From: CAZILN01 sp964540005
GTDB lineage: Bacteria; Bacteroidota; Bacteroidia; Bacteroidales; SM23-62
Assembly (NCBI GenBank): GCA_964540005.1
Contig: CAZILN010000416.1
Location: 1-6,572, forward strand
Length of the DNA stretch: 6,572 bases
Reading direction: 5' to 3'
The notes below the pieces were generated by a model, which was given only the letters and a program-made list of their open reading frames with translations, was not told where the DNA came from and searched no databases. Position numbers and translations under genes: made by a program. How positions within the stretch are numbered: position 1 is the stretch's first letter; each line of letters starts with the position of its first letter. This document shows positions 1-6,460 of the stretch, piece after piece.

Positions 1-230
1 TGAGCGGGTATAACGGCAGTGAAGCAATCACAAAAATATATATGAATAATGCTCCCGATTCCTTGGGATTTACAGAACGTACTGACATAGCCTTAGCAGG
101 AGTCAGAAACGGCTCTGTAGCATGGGGAGATTATGATAATGACGGGGACCTGGATATTTTATTGTCGGGGTCTGCCGGCATTGAATATATTACAAAGGTC
201 TACAGGAACAATACGGTCACTGCCAATACG
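1..230 (+). repeat. C-terminal end of first FG-GAP/VCBS propeller block (cut by window)
   Basis: The visible part has the tail of one blade (SGYNGSEAITKIYMNN) and one full blade with its conserved Trp codon at 123 and the motif WGDYDNDGDLDILLSG. The DxDxDGDLD core is the calcium-binding loop known from FG-GAP/VCBS and integrin-alpha propeller repeats. The last blade ends in KVYRNNTVTANT, the same kind of junction that precedes the other Fn3 domains at 1695 and 3171. By analogy with the two complete blocks downstream, this is the end of the sixth blade and the seventh blade of a propeller that begins outside the window. Confidence 0.85.
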
Positions 231-3200
231 GTTCCTTCGGCTCCCATGGGTCTGTCTTCCTTGGTAACCGGACAATCAGCCACCCTCAGCTGGAACAGAT
301 CAACCGATAATGAAACACCCCAGGACGGACTATCCTATAATGCCTACCTGTATGCTTCCGTCGGTGATACAATATGGAGCAGCATGTCCGACATAGCGAC
401 CGGTTACAGGAAAATACCCGCCCTCGGGAATGCACAGCAGAATACCAGCTGGACCATAAACGACCTGCCGGGAGGTGACTATCACTGGAGTGTGCAAGCC
501 ATTGACCAGGGCTTTGCAGGCTCGGCATTTGCCCAGGAGGAAAGCTTTTCCATCATAGGCGTGCTGCCGCCATTCACAGAAATGACGGAGATAAGCATAG
601 TGCCGGTGTATAACGGGTCGGTTGAATGGGGGGATTACGATAACGATGGTGACCTGGATATCCTAAGGGTGGGCGGCACCCTTGATGATGACAGTTCAAT
701 GGTGTATAGAAACAACGGGGATGATACCTTTACCCATGACACTACCATAGGTCTGTCAGGAGTTGGTTACAGCTCCAGGGCTAAATGGGGGGATATCGAT
801 AATGACGGGGATCTTGACATGTTCATAACAGGTATTATGGAAGGATCCAATTACAGTCAGGAATTATCAGTGAATAACGGGGATGGTACTTTCTCGGAAC
901 ATTACCCTAACGGATTGCCATGGACATATATCGGGGATATGGACTGGGGAGACTATGACAACGATGGAAAGCTGGACATCATATGCAGCGGTGTATCGCA
1001 CGAAGGTGAAACCATGACCGTCATATACAGGAACAACGGTGACCTGACTTTCTCAGAACAATCCGGTATCTCATTGACAGGTGTCAAATATAGTTCCGTG
1101 GAATGGGGCGATCTTGATAACGACGGTTACCTGGATATCCTGTTAACCGGCAGGCAGGACAGCGTCACGCTGGTATCAAAAATCTATCAAAACAATACTG
1201 ACAATACCTTTACGGAAAGAACGGACATCAGCTTACAGGCCGTGGAAAGGGGTGATGCTGTCTGGGGTGATTATGATAACGACGGTGACCTGGACATCCT
1301 CCTTTCGGGGTATAATTCTCCCGATTTCTATACCATAATCTACAGAAACGATGGCAGCGGGGATTTTGAAGAGCAAACCGGTATATCACTGCCGGGGACC
1401 TGGACCAGCATAACCGAATGGGGCGATTATGACAATGACGGGGATCTGGACATCCTCCTGGGCGGTGAGTCTGATATTGGAGACATTATCAAGGTTTATA
1501 AAAACAATGGCACTAACAGCTTTACCGAGGATACGGAAGCAGTGTTTACCGGGGTTCACCGGGGTGATGCCTGCTGGGGAGACTATGATAATGACGGGGA
1601 CCTGGACATTATACTGGCGGGTATCGAGATAGTGGAAGAATCGAATATCCCTTTCACCAAGATCTACAGGAACAATACCCTCACACCCAACACCACTCCC
1701 TCCCCTCCCACCTACCTGTCAAACTCGGTCAATGAAGCTTCGGTAACCCTGAACTGGAACTATGGATCCGATACGGAAACCCCGCAGGATGGACTTACCT
1801 ACAATTTATATGTATATGCCGAAGGTGGGGACACCGTCTGGAACAGCATGTCTGACAACTCCAGCGGATACCGTAAAATACCCGCCATGGGAAATACACA
1901 GCATAACAGGAGCCGGACCATCAACAACCTGGCACCCGGACAGTACCACTGGAGCGTACAGGCGGTGGATCACTCCTTTGAAGGATCCCCATTTGCAACC
2001 GAAGCATCTTTCAGCAATGAATTCACCGAGTTGGCGGACCTCCAGGGAGCGGACGGCGCCTCTACCTGGTCTGACTGGGATAATGACGGTGACCTGGATA
2101 TACTGGTTACGGGGTATTACCTCAGCGGCAGCTTCCAGGATACGGTAACCATACTGTATCAGAATAACGGCGATGACAGCTTCTCCCCGGTCGAGGTCCT
2201 TCCTGAGGTATACAATTCTTCAGCTGCCTGGGGGGATTACGACAACGATGGGGACCTGGACCTCCTTCTGACCGGAACGTCCAGCACGGGCCTGATAACA
2301 GATATTTACATAAATAATGGCAGTACTACCATTGAAAAGGCGAATGTTACCCTGGTCCCTGTAAAAAACGGGGATGCGGCATGGGGGGATTATGACAAGG
2401 ACGGGGACCTCGACATACTGTTGTCAGGAAATAACGGTACAGATAACATCACCCTGATCTACACGAATAACGGGGACAACAGTTTTACAGCAGAAACCTG
2501 GATAGGCATGAAGGGAGTGGAAAACAGCTCGGTGGCATGGGGAGACTATGACAACGACGGAGACCTGGATATCCTGCTGGCCGGTACGGATACCGTAACG
2601 GGAAGCTTCCCATATACATATACCAATATCACCAGGATTTACAGTAATAACGGGGATGGTTCATTTACCTGGGAAACAGGCATCAACCTGACCGGAGTTG
2701 CATACGGTTCGGTGGACTGGGGGGATTATGACAATGACGGGGACCTCGACATTTTACTGTCAGGCAATATGCAGGGCGGAACAATCAAGGATCCCGTTAC
2801 TGCTGTCTACATGAACAACGGGAATAATACCTTCACGGAACAAGCCGCAACCGGACTGCCCGTACTGACCAATGGACAGGCTGCCTGGGGTGATTGCAAT
2901 AATGACGGCAGGCTTGACATCCTAATTAACGGGGTTAATAACAGCAGTTACTACAGTACCGGTATCTATTTAAACAACGGGGATAACACGTTTTCGGAGG
3001 TACCCGGACTCAGCCTGAGGGACCTGGGAGGATATGCCAGGTGGGGTGATTACGACAACGACGGAGACCTCGATATCCTGATCAACGGGGTCTATTATCC
3101 TCCCCCGCCGGCTTCCGGTTCAGGGTATTACACTAAAATTTTCAAGAATAATACCCAGGTCCTTAATGAGGCACCGACCATTCCAACCGGACTCAATGCC

Positions 3201-6200
3201 AACATAACCGGTTACTCGGCAACACTGACCTGGAATAAATCCACCGATGACCATACCCCGCAGGACGGCCTTTCATATAATGCATACCTTTACATGCAGG
3301 GAGGTGATACCCTATGGAGCAGTATGTCAGATAACTCCAGCGGGTTCCGGCTGCTGCCGGCCAATGGTAACACACAGATGAATACTGCCTGGACCTTCGA
3401 CAACCTTGAACTGGGCGCATATAACTGGAGCGTACAGGCAATCGACAATGCCTTTAAGGGATCCGCTTTCGCGGGGGAAGGATCATTCGAAATCAATCCT
3501 GCTCCTTTCCCTGAAGCCAGCGATACTTCTGCATGCCTGGGTGATGCGGTGCCTGACCTTACCGCATCAGGACAGAACATTAAATGGTACAGCGATGCCA
3601 CCCTGCAGACCCTGGTTTACAGCGGTAACACTTTTGCCACCGGGGAAACCCTGGCAGGTACCCATACCTATTACGTCACCCAGACCATTGACGGGTTTGA
3701 AAGCCAGTCAACAGTTGTGACCCTCACCATCCTTGAACTGCCTGAAATGAGCGTGACCGACAGCACCAATATTTCCTGTTCCGGTTTTTCAGATGGGACT
3801 GTTACCGTATCTTCAAGTATCGGGACTGCCCCCTTCACATACCTTTGGGACGATGACGCCAGTACTGCGGGTCCGTCAGTAAGCGGGCTCCTGGCTGGGA
3901 TCTGGTACCACGTTACCATAAGTGATGCAAACCAGTGTGTATCGGTTGACTCTGTCATGCTTTCAGAACCCGACCCGCTGACGGCTGTTATCAGCGATTC
4001 CACTCATGTCAGCACGGTTGGTGCAAGTGACGGCTCGGCAACTGCGGAGGCCTCCGGGGGGACTGCCCCCTATTCCTACCTCTGGGATGATGATGCCGGC
4101 ACGGCTGCGGCGACGGTAACCGGACTTTCAGCCTTTAGCTGGTACCATTACACGGTCAGTGATGACCACAGCTGTACCTATAACGATAGCATCCTGCTGC
4201 CGGTAGTGGGAGAATTCAATGCCATCATCACCGCTCATACCGACATTACCTGTTACGGGTATTCCGATGGTACAGCGACCGTAACGGCCTTCGGACTGAA
4301 TACTCCCTTTACCTATCTCTGGAACGATGATGCAGCTAGTACCACTGCTACTGTAACCGGACTTGAACCCAACCGCTGGTACCGTGTATCCGTTACTGAT
4401 GCCAACAGTAACGTGGCAACAGACAGCATACTGCTTGCCCAGCCAGACCAGCTCACGGTTAGCCTGGGAGCAGACCAGGAAATCTGCGAGGGATCATTGG
4501 TGACCCTGAACGCAGGTGCGGGGTACCAGTCTTATTTATGGACACCGGGAGGTGCCACCACGCGTGATCTGACCGTATCAACTACCGGCAATTATATTGT
4601 AAAGGTCACGAATGCAAACGGGTGCGAAGCCTCCGATACGGCCATCATTACTGTACATCCCATGCCGGATGCCCATGTAGCCGGTGATATGGAGACCTGT
4701 GAAGGGGAAAGCATGAGTATAGGAGGGGATGACACAGGCAATACATTCAGCTGGACCTCCGACCCTGCGGGTTATACCAGTTCGCTGGCTAACCCCCAGG
4801 TAACACCCTCTGTAACCACCACCTATATATTGACCGAATCTGTTGCTTCCTCAGGGTGCCAGTTCACCAATTCGGTAACCATAACGGTCAACCCGTTACC
4901 AGTGATCAACATCTTGAAAGACACCAACATCTGCGGAAACGATCCTAATGAGTTCCAGTTAGGAGGTGTCCAAGCAGCCGGAAATTCATATTCATGGACA
5001 TCCTTGCCGGCCGGGTTTACTTCCTCTGAATCCAATCCCACGGCAATCGTAACCGTTTCCACCAAATACATCCTGACCCAGACCATAGATGCCACGGGCT
5101 GTTCTGACAATGATACGGTCGATATAAGGGTCGGGGAAGTTCCGGTAGCAACAGTTGCCAGCCATATGGCCTTCTGTGCCTCCGAGGTAACAGAGATATC
5201 ACTCGGAGGTGATTCAGTATCTGGGCACAGCTATTCCTGGATATCGGTACCCGCCGGGTTTACTTCGACATACGCCAACCCGTCAGTAGTACCGGATGAA
5301 GACCGGGTATATGTACTTACAGAAACCGATGACAGTTCAGGATGTACGGCCTCTGATTCAGTGATAATAAGCATTAATCCAAATCCGAACGTCACCCTCA
5401 CCATAGTTCAGAATCCCATCATCCGGGAGGACAGCACCTTCCTGCTTGCTTCCGGGGCAGAGCTGTATGAGTGGTCATCCGACGCCGGACTAGATACACT
5501 TGCCGGGGACACACTGATCGCACAGCCCCTGATAACAACCACCTATACGGTCATTGGAACTGACAGTCTCGGATGTACCGGTACCGACACCAGAACCCTG
5601 GAGGTGAACTGTTATGAATGCGGGGATACCTTGCTGTTTACGACATCCGATAGGATCAGCCACGGGTGTGCAGAGAACAATTACAACAACGATGCAAATT
5701 GCTCCTGGACACTCTTCCCAAGCGGGGTGAGCGCAACCTACCTGTGCTTTGAACTGGACAGCTTTGATATTATGTCAGGTGACAAGCTTGAGGTATATAA
5801 CGGCCAGGATAACACCGGTGAGTTGATAGGCTCCTTCAATAACGGGAATCCTCCTCCAGAAGAACTTCTATGCGGGAATATCGTCTATATCAGGTTCACA
5901 TCAAATAGTTCAACCACCGGGAAGGGATTTCATTTCTATTATTCGGATAAACCCTGCAACACAGGTGTGGAAGAGTTTGAAGCAGACGGATTGAAGGTAT
6001 ACCCCAACCCGACCAGAGGAACCATGAGCGTGGAATGGAATGATGCAGGCGCAGGGCAGATAAGGCTGAACCTGTATAATTCCTTGGGCAAGCTAATCCT
6101 GAACCAGGACTTCGATCACATGGGCGGCTTATTCCGGGCCGAAATGGAGATGGGAATGTATACCAATGGGGTTTACTACCTGCAGCTGGTAACTGGTAAC

Positions 6201-6233
6201 AAGGTGATAAACAGGAAAGTGGTCAAGGAATAA
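1..6233 (+). CDS. Giant modular T9SS-secreted surface protein (FG-GAP/Fn3/SprB/PKD/CUB), 5' end outside window
   Basis: The frame is open from base 3 (bases 1-2 finish a codon) to the TAA at 6231-6233, giving 2076 visible residues. Numbering here takes the AGC at base 3 as residue 1. The ATG at base 42 is not the start: the codons before it (SGYNGSEAITKIY) continue the repeat pattern seen later, and no ribosome binding site precedes it. The signal peptide must lie upstream. Domains in order: FG-GAP blade(s) 1-76, Fn3-like 77-185, seven FG-GAP repeats 186-564, Fn3-like 565-672, seven FG-GAP repeats 673-1056, Fn3-like 1057-1165, Ig-like 1166-1247, three SprB-like repeats 1248-1482, five Ig/PKD-like domains 1483-1869, CUB-like 1870-1985, T9SS sorting domain 1997-2076. 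Family knowledge says such proteins cross the outer membrane by T9SS and are anchored at the surface or released. A role in adhesion or glycan binding is inference. No catalytic domain is recognisable. No frameshift is seen, so the gene looks intact here. Confidence 0.96.
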   Translation, partial: SGYNGSEAITKIYMNNAPDSLGFTERTDIALAGVRNGSVAWGDYDNDGDLDILLSGSAGIEYITKVYRNNTVTANTVPSAPMGLSSLVTGQSATLSWNRSTDNETPQDGLSYNAYLYASVGDTIWSSMSDIATGYRKIPALGNAQQNTSWTINDLPGGDYHWSVQAIDQGFAGSAFAQEESFSIIGVLPPFTEMTEISIVPVYNGSVEWGDYDNDGDLDILRVGGTLDDDSSMVYRNNGDDTFTHDTTIGLSGVGYSSRAKWGDIDNDGDLDMFITGIMEGSNYSQELSVNNGDGTFSEHYPNGLPWTYIGDMDWGDYDNDGKLDIICSGVSHEGETMTVIYRNNGDLTFSEQSGISLTGVKYSSVEWGDLDNDGYLDILLTGRQDSVTLVSKIYQNNTDNTFTERTDISLQAVERGDAVWGDYDNDGDLDILLSGYNSPDFYTIIYRNDGSGDFEEQTGISLPGTWTSITEWGDYDNDGDLDILLGGESDIGDIIKVYKNNGTNSFTEDTEAVFTGVHRGDACWGDYDNDGDLDIILAGIEIVEESNIPFTKIYRNNTLTPNTTPSPPTYLSNSVNEASVTLNWNYGSDTETPQDGLTYNLYVYAEGGDTVWNSMSDNSSGYRKIPAMGNTQHNRSRTINNLAPGQYHWSVQAVDHSFEGSPFATEASFSNEFTELADLQGADGASTWSDWDNDGDLDILVTGYYLSGSFQDTVTILYQNNGDDSFSPVEVLPEVYNSSAAWGDYDNDGDLDLLLTGTSSTGLITDIYINNGSTTIEKANVTLVPVKNGDAAWGDYDKDGDLDILLSGNNGTDNITLIYTNNGDNSFTAETWIGMKGVENSSVAWGDYDNDGDLDILLAGTDTVTGSFPYTYTNITRIYSNNGDGSFTWETGINLTGVAYGSVDWGDYDNDGDLDILLSGNMQGGTIKDPVTAVYMNNGNNTFTEQAATGLPVLTNGQAAWGDCNNDGRLDILINGVNNSSYYSTGIYLNNGDNTFSEVPGLSLRDLGGYARWGDYDNDGDLDILINGVYYPPPPASGSGYYTKIFKNNTQVLNEAPTIPTGLNANITGYSATLTWNKSTDDHTPQDGLSYNAYLYMQGGDTLWSSMSDNSSGFRLLPANGNTQMNTAWTFDNLELGAYNWSVQAIDNAFKGSAFAGEGSFEINPAPFPEASDTSACLGDAVPDLTASGQNIKWYSDATLQTLVYSGNTFATGETLAGTHTYYVTQTIDGFESQSTVVTLTILELPEMSVTDSTNISCSGFSDGTVTVSSSIGTAPFTYLWDDDASTAGPSVSGLLAGIWYHVTISDANQCVSVDSVMLSEPDPLTAVISDSTHVSTVGASDGSATAEASGGTAPYSYLWDDDAGTAAATVTGLSAFSWYHYTVSDDHSCTYNDSILLPVVGEFNAIITAHTDITCYGYSDGTATVTAFGLNTPFTYLWNDDAASTTATVTGLEPNRWYRVSVTDANSNVATDSILLAQPDQLTVSLGADQEICEGSLVTLNAGAGYQSYLWTPGGATTRDLTVSTTGNYIVKVTNANGCEASDTAIITVHPMPDAHVAGDMETCEGESMSIGGDDTGNTFSWTSDPAGYTSSLANPQVTPSVTTTYILTESVASSGCQFTNSVTITVNPLPVINILKDTNICGNDPNEFQLGGVQAAGNSYSWTSLPAGFTSSESNPTAIVTVSTKYILTQTIDATGCSDNDTVDIRVGEVPVATVASHMAFCASEVTEISLGGDSVSGHSYSWISVPAGFTSTYANPSVVPDEDRVYVLTETDDSSGCTASDSVIISINPNPNVTLTIVQNPIIREDSTFLLASGAELYEWSSDAGLDTLAGDTLIAQPLITTTYTVIGTDSLGCTGTDTRTLEVNCYECGDTLLFTTSDRISHGCAENNYNNDANCSWTLFPSGVSATYLCFELDSFDIMSGDKLEVYNGQDNTGELIGSFNNGNPPPEELLCGNIVYIRFTSNSSTTGKGFHFYYSDKPCNTGVEEFEADGLKVYPNPTRGTMSVEWNDAGAGQIRLNLYNSLGKLILNQDFDHMGGLFRAEMEMGMYTNGVYYLQLVTGNKVINRKVVKE
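231..557 (+). other. Fn3-like domain 1
   Basis: Visible residues 77-185 run from VPSAPMGL to SFSII. The hallmarks are a Pro-rich opening, the strand SATLSWNRSTD, the motif ETPQDGLSYNAYLY, and the late strand GDYHWSVQAIDQGF. This is the Fn3-like module commonly found beside FG-GAP repeats in Bacteroidota secreted proteins. It probably acts as a rigid spacer between propellers. The same module recurs at 1695 and 3171 with most of these signatures kept. Confidence 0.8.
558..1694 (+). repeat. Complete block of seven FG-GAP/VCBS repeats, predicted beta-propeller
   Basis: Seven repeats have their conserved Trp codons at 627, 786, 945, 1104, 1263, 1419 and 1575, a period of 156-159 bases (52-53 residues). 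Each carries WGD-x-D-N-D-G-x-LD, most as WGDYDNDGDLDIL, followed about 15-20 residues later by a YxNNG-type strand and then FTE or FSE opening the next repeat. Seven is the blade number of integrin-alpha type propellers, so one closed seven-bladed propeller is the natural reading. Most acidic loops should bind Ca2+. Variants are WGDYDNDGKLD at 945 and WGDLDNDGYLD at 1104. The fold and the calcium binding are inferred from the family. Confidence 0.88.
1695..2018 (+). other. Fn3-like domain 2
   Basis: Visible residues 565-672 start at TPSPPTYL and end at EASFSN. They keep ASVTLNWNYGSDTETPQDG, YNLYVYAEGGD, SGYRKIPAMGNTQ and QYHWSVQAVDHSFEGS, closely matching domain 1 at 231. The following propeller starts almost directly (NEFTEL), without the short linker (IIGVLPP) that follows domain 1. 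The preceding blade ends in KIYRNNTLTPNT, the standard junction. Confidence 0.8.
2019..3170 (+). repeat. Second complete block of seven FG-GAP/VCBS repeats, predicted beta-propeller
   Basis: Seven repeats have Trp codons at 2067, 2229, 2382, 2538, 2718, 2886 and 3042, spaced 153-180 bases. The count of seven matches the preceding block. Motif variants are WSDWDNDGDLD at 2067, WGDYDKDGDLD at 2382 and a degenerate WGDCNNDGRLD at 2886, where the first loop Asp positions are altered and calcium binding may be lost. The longer spacing after 2538 comes from a loop insertion (TVTGSFPYTYTN), a candidate ligand-contacting loop. A Pro-rich insertion (YYPPPPASGSGYY) sits in the last blade. Confidence 0.88.
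3171..3497 (+). other. Fn3-like domain 3
   Basis: Visible residues 1057-1165 run from APTIPTGL to SFEIN. They keep SATLTWNKSTDDHTPQDG, YNAYLYMQGGDTLWSSMSD, and AYNWSVQAIDNAFKGSAF. This is the last of three such modules and marks the switch from propellers to the Ig/SprB/PKD stalk. It is closer in sequence to domain 1 than to domain 2 in the YNAYLY and SAFA stretches. Confidence 0.8.
3498..3743 (+). other. Ig-like domain
   Basis: Visible residues 1166-1247. The stretch ACLGDAVPDLTASGQNIKW, then YSDATLQTLVYSGNTF, then GTHTYYVTQTIDGFESQ and VVTLTI, is the pattern of Bacteroidota Ig-like modules that carry a CxGD-type opening and a TYYVTQ strand. Only one Cys is present, so no internal disulfide is expected. 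It joins the propeller region to the SprB-like repeats. The exact Pfam family is uncertain. Confidence 0.65.
3744..4448 (+). repeat. Three tandem SprB-like repeats
   Basis: The units are 3744-3977, 3978-4211 and 4212-4448, 78-79 residues each. Shared positions are SDG(T/S)xT near residue 20, a (T)APF/YxYLWDDDA core (YLWNDDA in the third), an (S/T)VxGL turn, WYHxTxSDxx, and DS(I/V)(M/L)L at the end. SprB repeats are named for the Flavobacterium gliding adhesin SprB and are common in T9SS-exported surface proteins. The repeat alone does not show gliding. Cys at 3777 and 3936 could pair in unit 1, while units 2 and 3 each keep only one Cys (4173 and 4251). Confidence 0.82.
4449..4667 (+). other. 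Ig/PKD-like domain
   Basis: Visible residues 1483-1555. The motif LGADQEICEGSLVTLNAG, then YLWTPGGATTRDLTVSTTGNY, then VKVTNANGCEASDT, is typical of Bacteroidota Ig-like/PKD-like modules. A CEG near the start and an NGCEA near the end provide a likely disulfide pair. It is shorter than the following four domains and lacks their PAGxTS core, so it is listed separately. Confidence 0.7.
4668..5609 (+). repeat. Four tandem PKD-like domains
   Basis: The units are 4668-4901, 4902-5144, 5145-5387 and 5388-5609. The first three share a Cys-containing opening (ETCEG, NICGN, AFCAS), the core SW(T/I)SxPAG(Y/F)TS with a following NP, the strand Y(I/V)LTxT, and a (S/T)GC near the end, closing in NPLP, GEVP or NPNP. 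The fourth is diverged: it lacks the first Cys (IIRED in its place), the core is YEWSSDAGLD, and it keeps LGCTGTD. These modules usually form a stalk that extends functional domains from the surface. Paired Cys in units 1-3 suggest disulfide-stabilised folds outside the cytoplasm. Confidence 0.75.
5610..5957 (+). other. CUB-like domain
   Basis: Visible residues 1870-1985. The order of motifs fits CUB: Cys near the start (YECGDT), NNYNNDANCSW like the CUB YxNNxxCxW element, CFELDSFDI like the hydrophobic FxxFDI strand, then GDKLEVYNGQ like the D-x-x-x-(I/V)-x-D/N-G element, LIGSFNN, PPEELLCGNIVYIRFTSN, and the closing GKGFHFYY. Six Cys lie in the segment. CUB domains mediate protein or carbohydrate binding in extracellular proteins and are best known in animals, though they also occur in Bacteroidota secreted proteins. 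It lies directly before the secretion tail. Confidence 0.8.
5991..6230 (+). other. T9SS type A C-terminal sorting domain
   Basis: The last 80 residues start LKVYPNPTRGTMSVEW and continue with IRLNLYNSLGKLIL, then MGMYTNGVYYLQLVTG and end INRKVVKE. YPNPxxG, the YNxxGK turn, the GxYYLQL strand and a terminal KVV are the diagnostic features of the type A (Por secretion system) C-terminal domain. In known systems it directs outer-membrane passage by T9SS and is then usually cleaved, with linkage to anionic LPS or release. This implies that the organism has a T9SS and that the protein has an N-terminal signal peptide upstream of this window. Confidence 0.95.
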
Positions 6234-6272
6234 ATTACCGGATAAGAGCTATTGCAAATAATATGATTTTTC

Positions 6273-6303
6273 TTTGTTAATCCAAGGAACTGGATTATAT
6301 TTG
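6273..6303 (+). promoter_or_regulatory. Bacteroidota-type promoter for tRNA-Val
   Basis: TTTG at 6273-6276 and TATATTTG at 6296-6303 match the -33 TTTG and -7 TAnnTTTG elements of Bacteroidota primary-sigma promoters, with a 19-base spacer within the known range. Transcription should start near 6309-6311, about 27 bases before the tRNA. It lies in the 103-base gap after the stop codon of the giant gene, so the tRNA is probably transcribed on its own. Confidence 0.75.
6278..6297. repeat. Perfect 7-bp inverted repeat inside the promoter spacer
   Basis: TAATCCA (6278-6284) and TGGATTA (6291-6297) are exact reverse complements with a 6-base loop AGGAAC. The right arm overlaps the first two bases of the -7 element. 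As RNA it would form a weak A/T-rich hairpin with no T-tract, so it is a poor terminator for the upstream gene. It could be an operator-like site or chance. Confidence 0.5.
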
Positions 6304-6336
6304 CACGCGTTCAGAAATTTGCATAATTAACGTTCA

Positions 6337-6411
6337 GGGCGATTAGCTCAGCTGGTTCAGAGCACCTGCCTTACAAGCAGGGGGTCGTAGGTTCGAATCC
6401 TACATCGCCCA
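6337..6411 (+). tRNA. tRNA-Val (anticodon UAC)
   Basis: A complete cloverleaf is visible. The acceptor stem GGGCGAT (6337-6343) pairs perfectly with ATCGCCC (6404-6410), with discriminator A at 6411. D stem GCTC/GAGC (6346-6349, 6360-6363). Anticodon stem CCTGC/GCAGG (6365-6369, 6377-6381), loop CTTACAA with anticodon TAC at 6372-6374, reading GUA and by wobble other GUN valine codons. T stem GTAGG/CCTAC (6387-6391, 6399-6403) with loop TTCGAAT. The CCA end is not encoded (CAA follows the discriminator) and must be added by nucleotidyltransferase. It is flanked by its own promoter and terminator. Confidence 0.97.
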
Positions 6412-6417
6412 CAAGAC

Positions 6418-6460
6418 AAATAAAAGCCTGTACGGTTTACCGTGCAGGTTTTTTTTATTT
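6418..6460 (+). terminator. Intrinsic terminator after tRNA-Val
   Basis: The stem CCTGTACGG (6427-6435) pairs with CCGTGCAGG (6440-6448) through nine positions with one T-G wobble, closing on a TTTA loop. Eight T residues follow directly (6449-6456). The flanks AAATAAAA (6418-6425) and TTTTATTT (6453-6460) can extend the stem, with a single G bulge at 6426. It starts 16 bases after the tRNA end if the G/C stem is counted, so it should end the tRNA transcript. The A/T symmetry means it could also work from the opposite direction. Confidence 0.88.

Noticed and set aside
42..44. ATG at 42 as the true start of the giant protein
   Set aside because: The frame is open upstream and the translated residues continue the FG-GAP blade pattern. 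There is no ribosome binding site and no signal peptide after this ATG.
123..3090. Regularly spaced repeats as a CRISPR array
   Set aside because: The repeats are coding, diverge at synonymous sites, have a codon-multiple period of 153-180 bases and encode the FG-GAP calcium loop. There are no short identical repeats with unique spacers.
3744..4448. Assigning the gene as sprB (gliding adhesin)
   Set aside because: SprB-like repeats occur in many T9SS-exported proteins. The overall architecture with FG-GAP, Fn3 and CUB differs from SprB, and no gliding genes are in view.
286..5202. Shorter open frames on both strands inside the giant gene
   Set aside because: They overlap a strongly supported coding frame, show no domain motifs, and arise from the repetitive G/C-balanced codons of the real gene.
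6278..6303. Terminator for the giant gene in the intergenic gap
   Set aside because: The 7-bp A/T-rich hairpin has no following T-tract and overlaps the tRNA promoter, so it is not a convincing intrinsic terminator.
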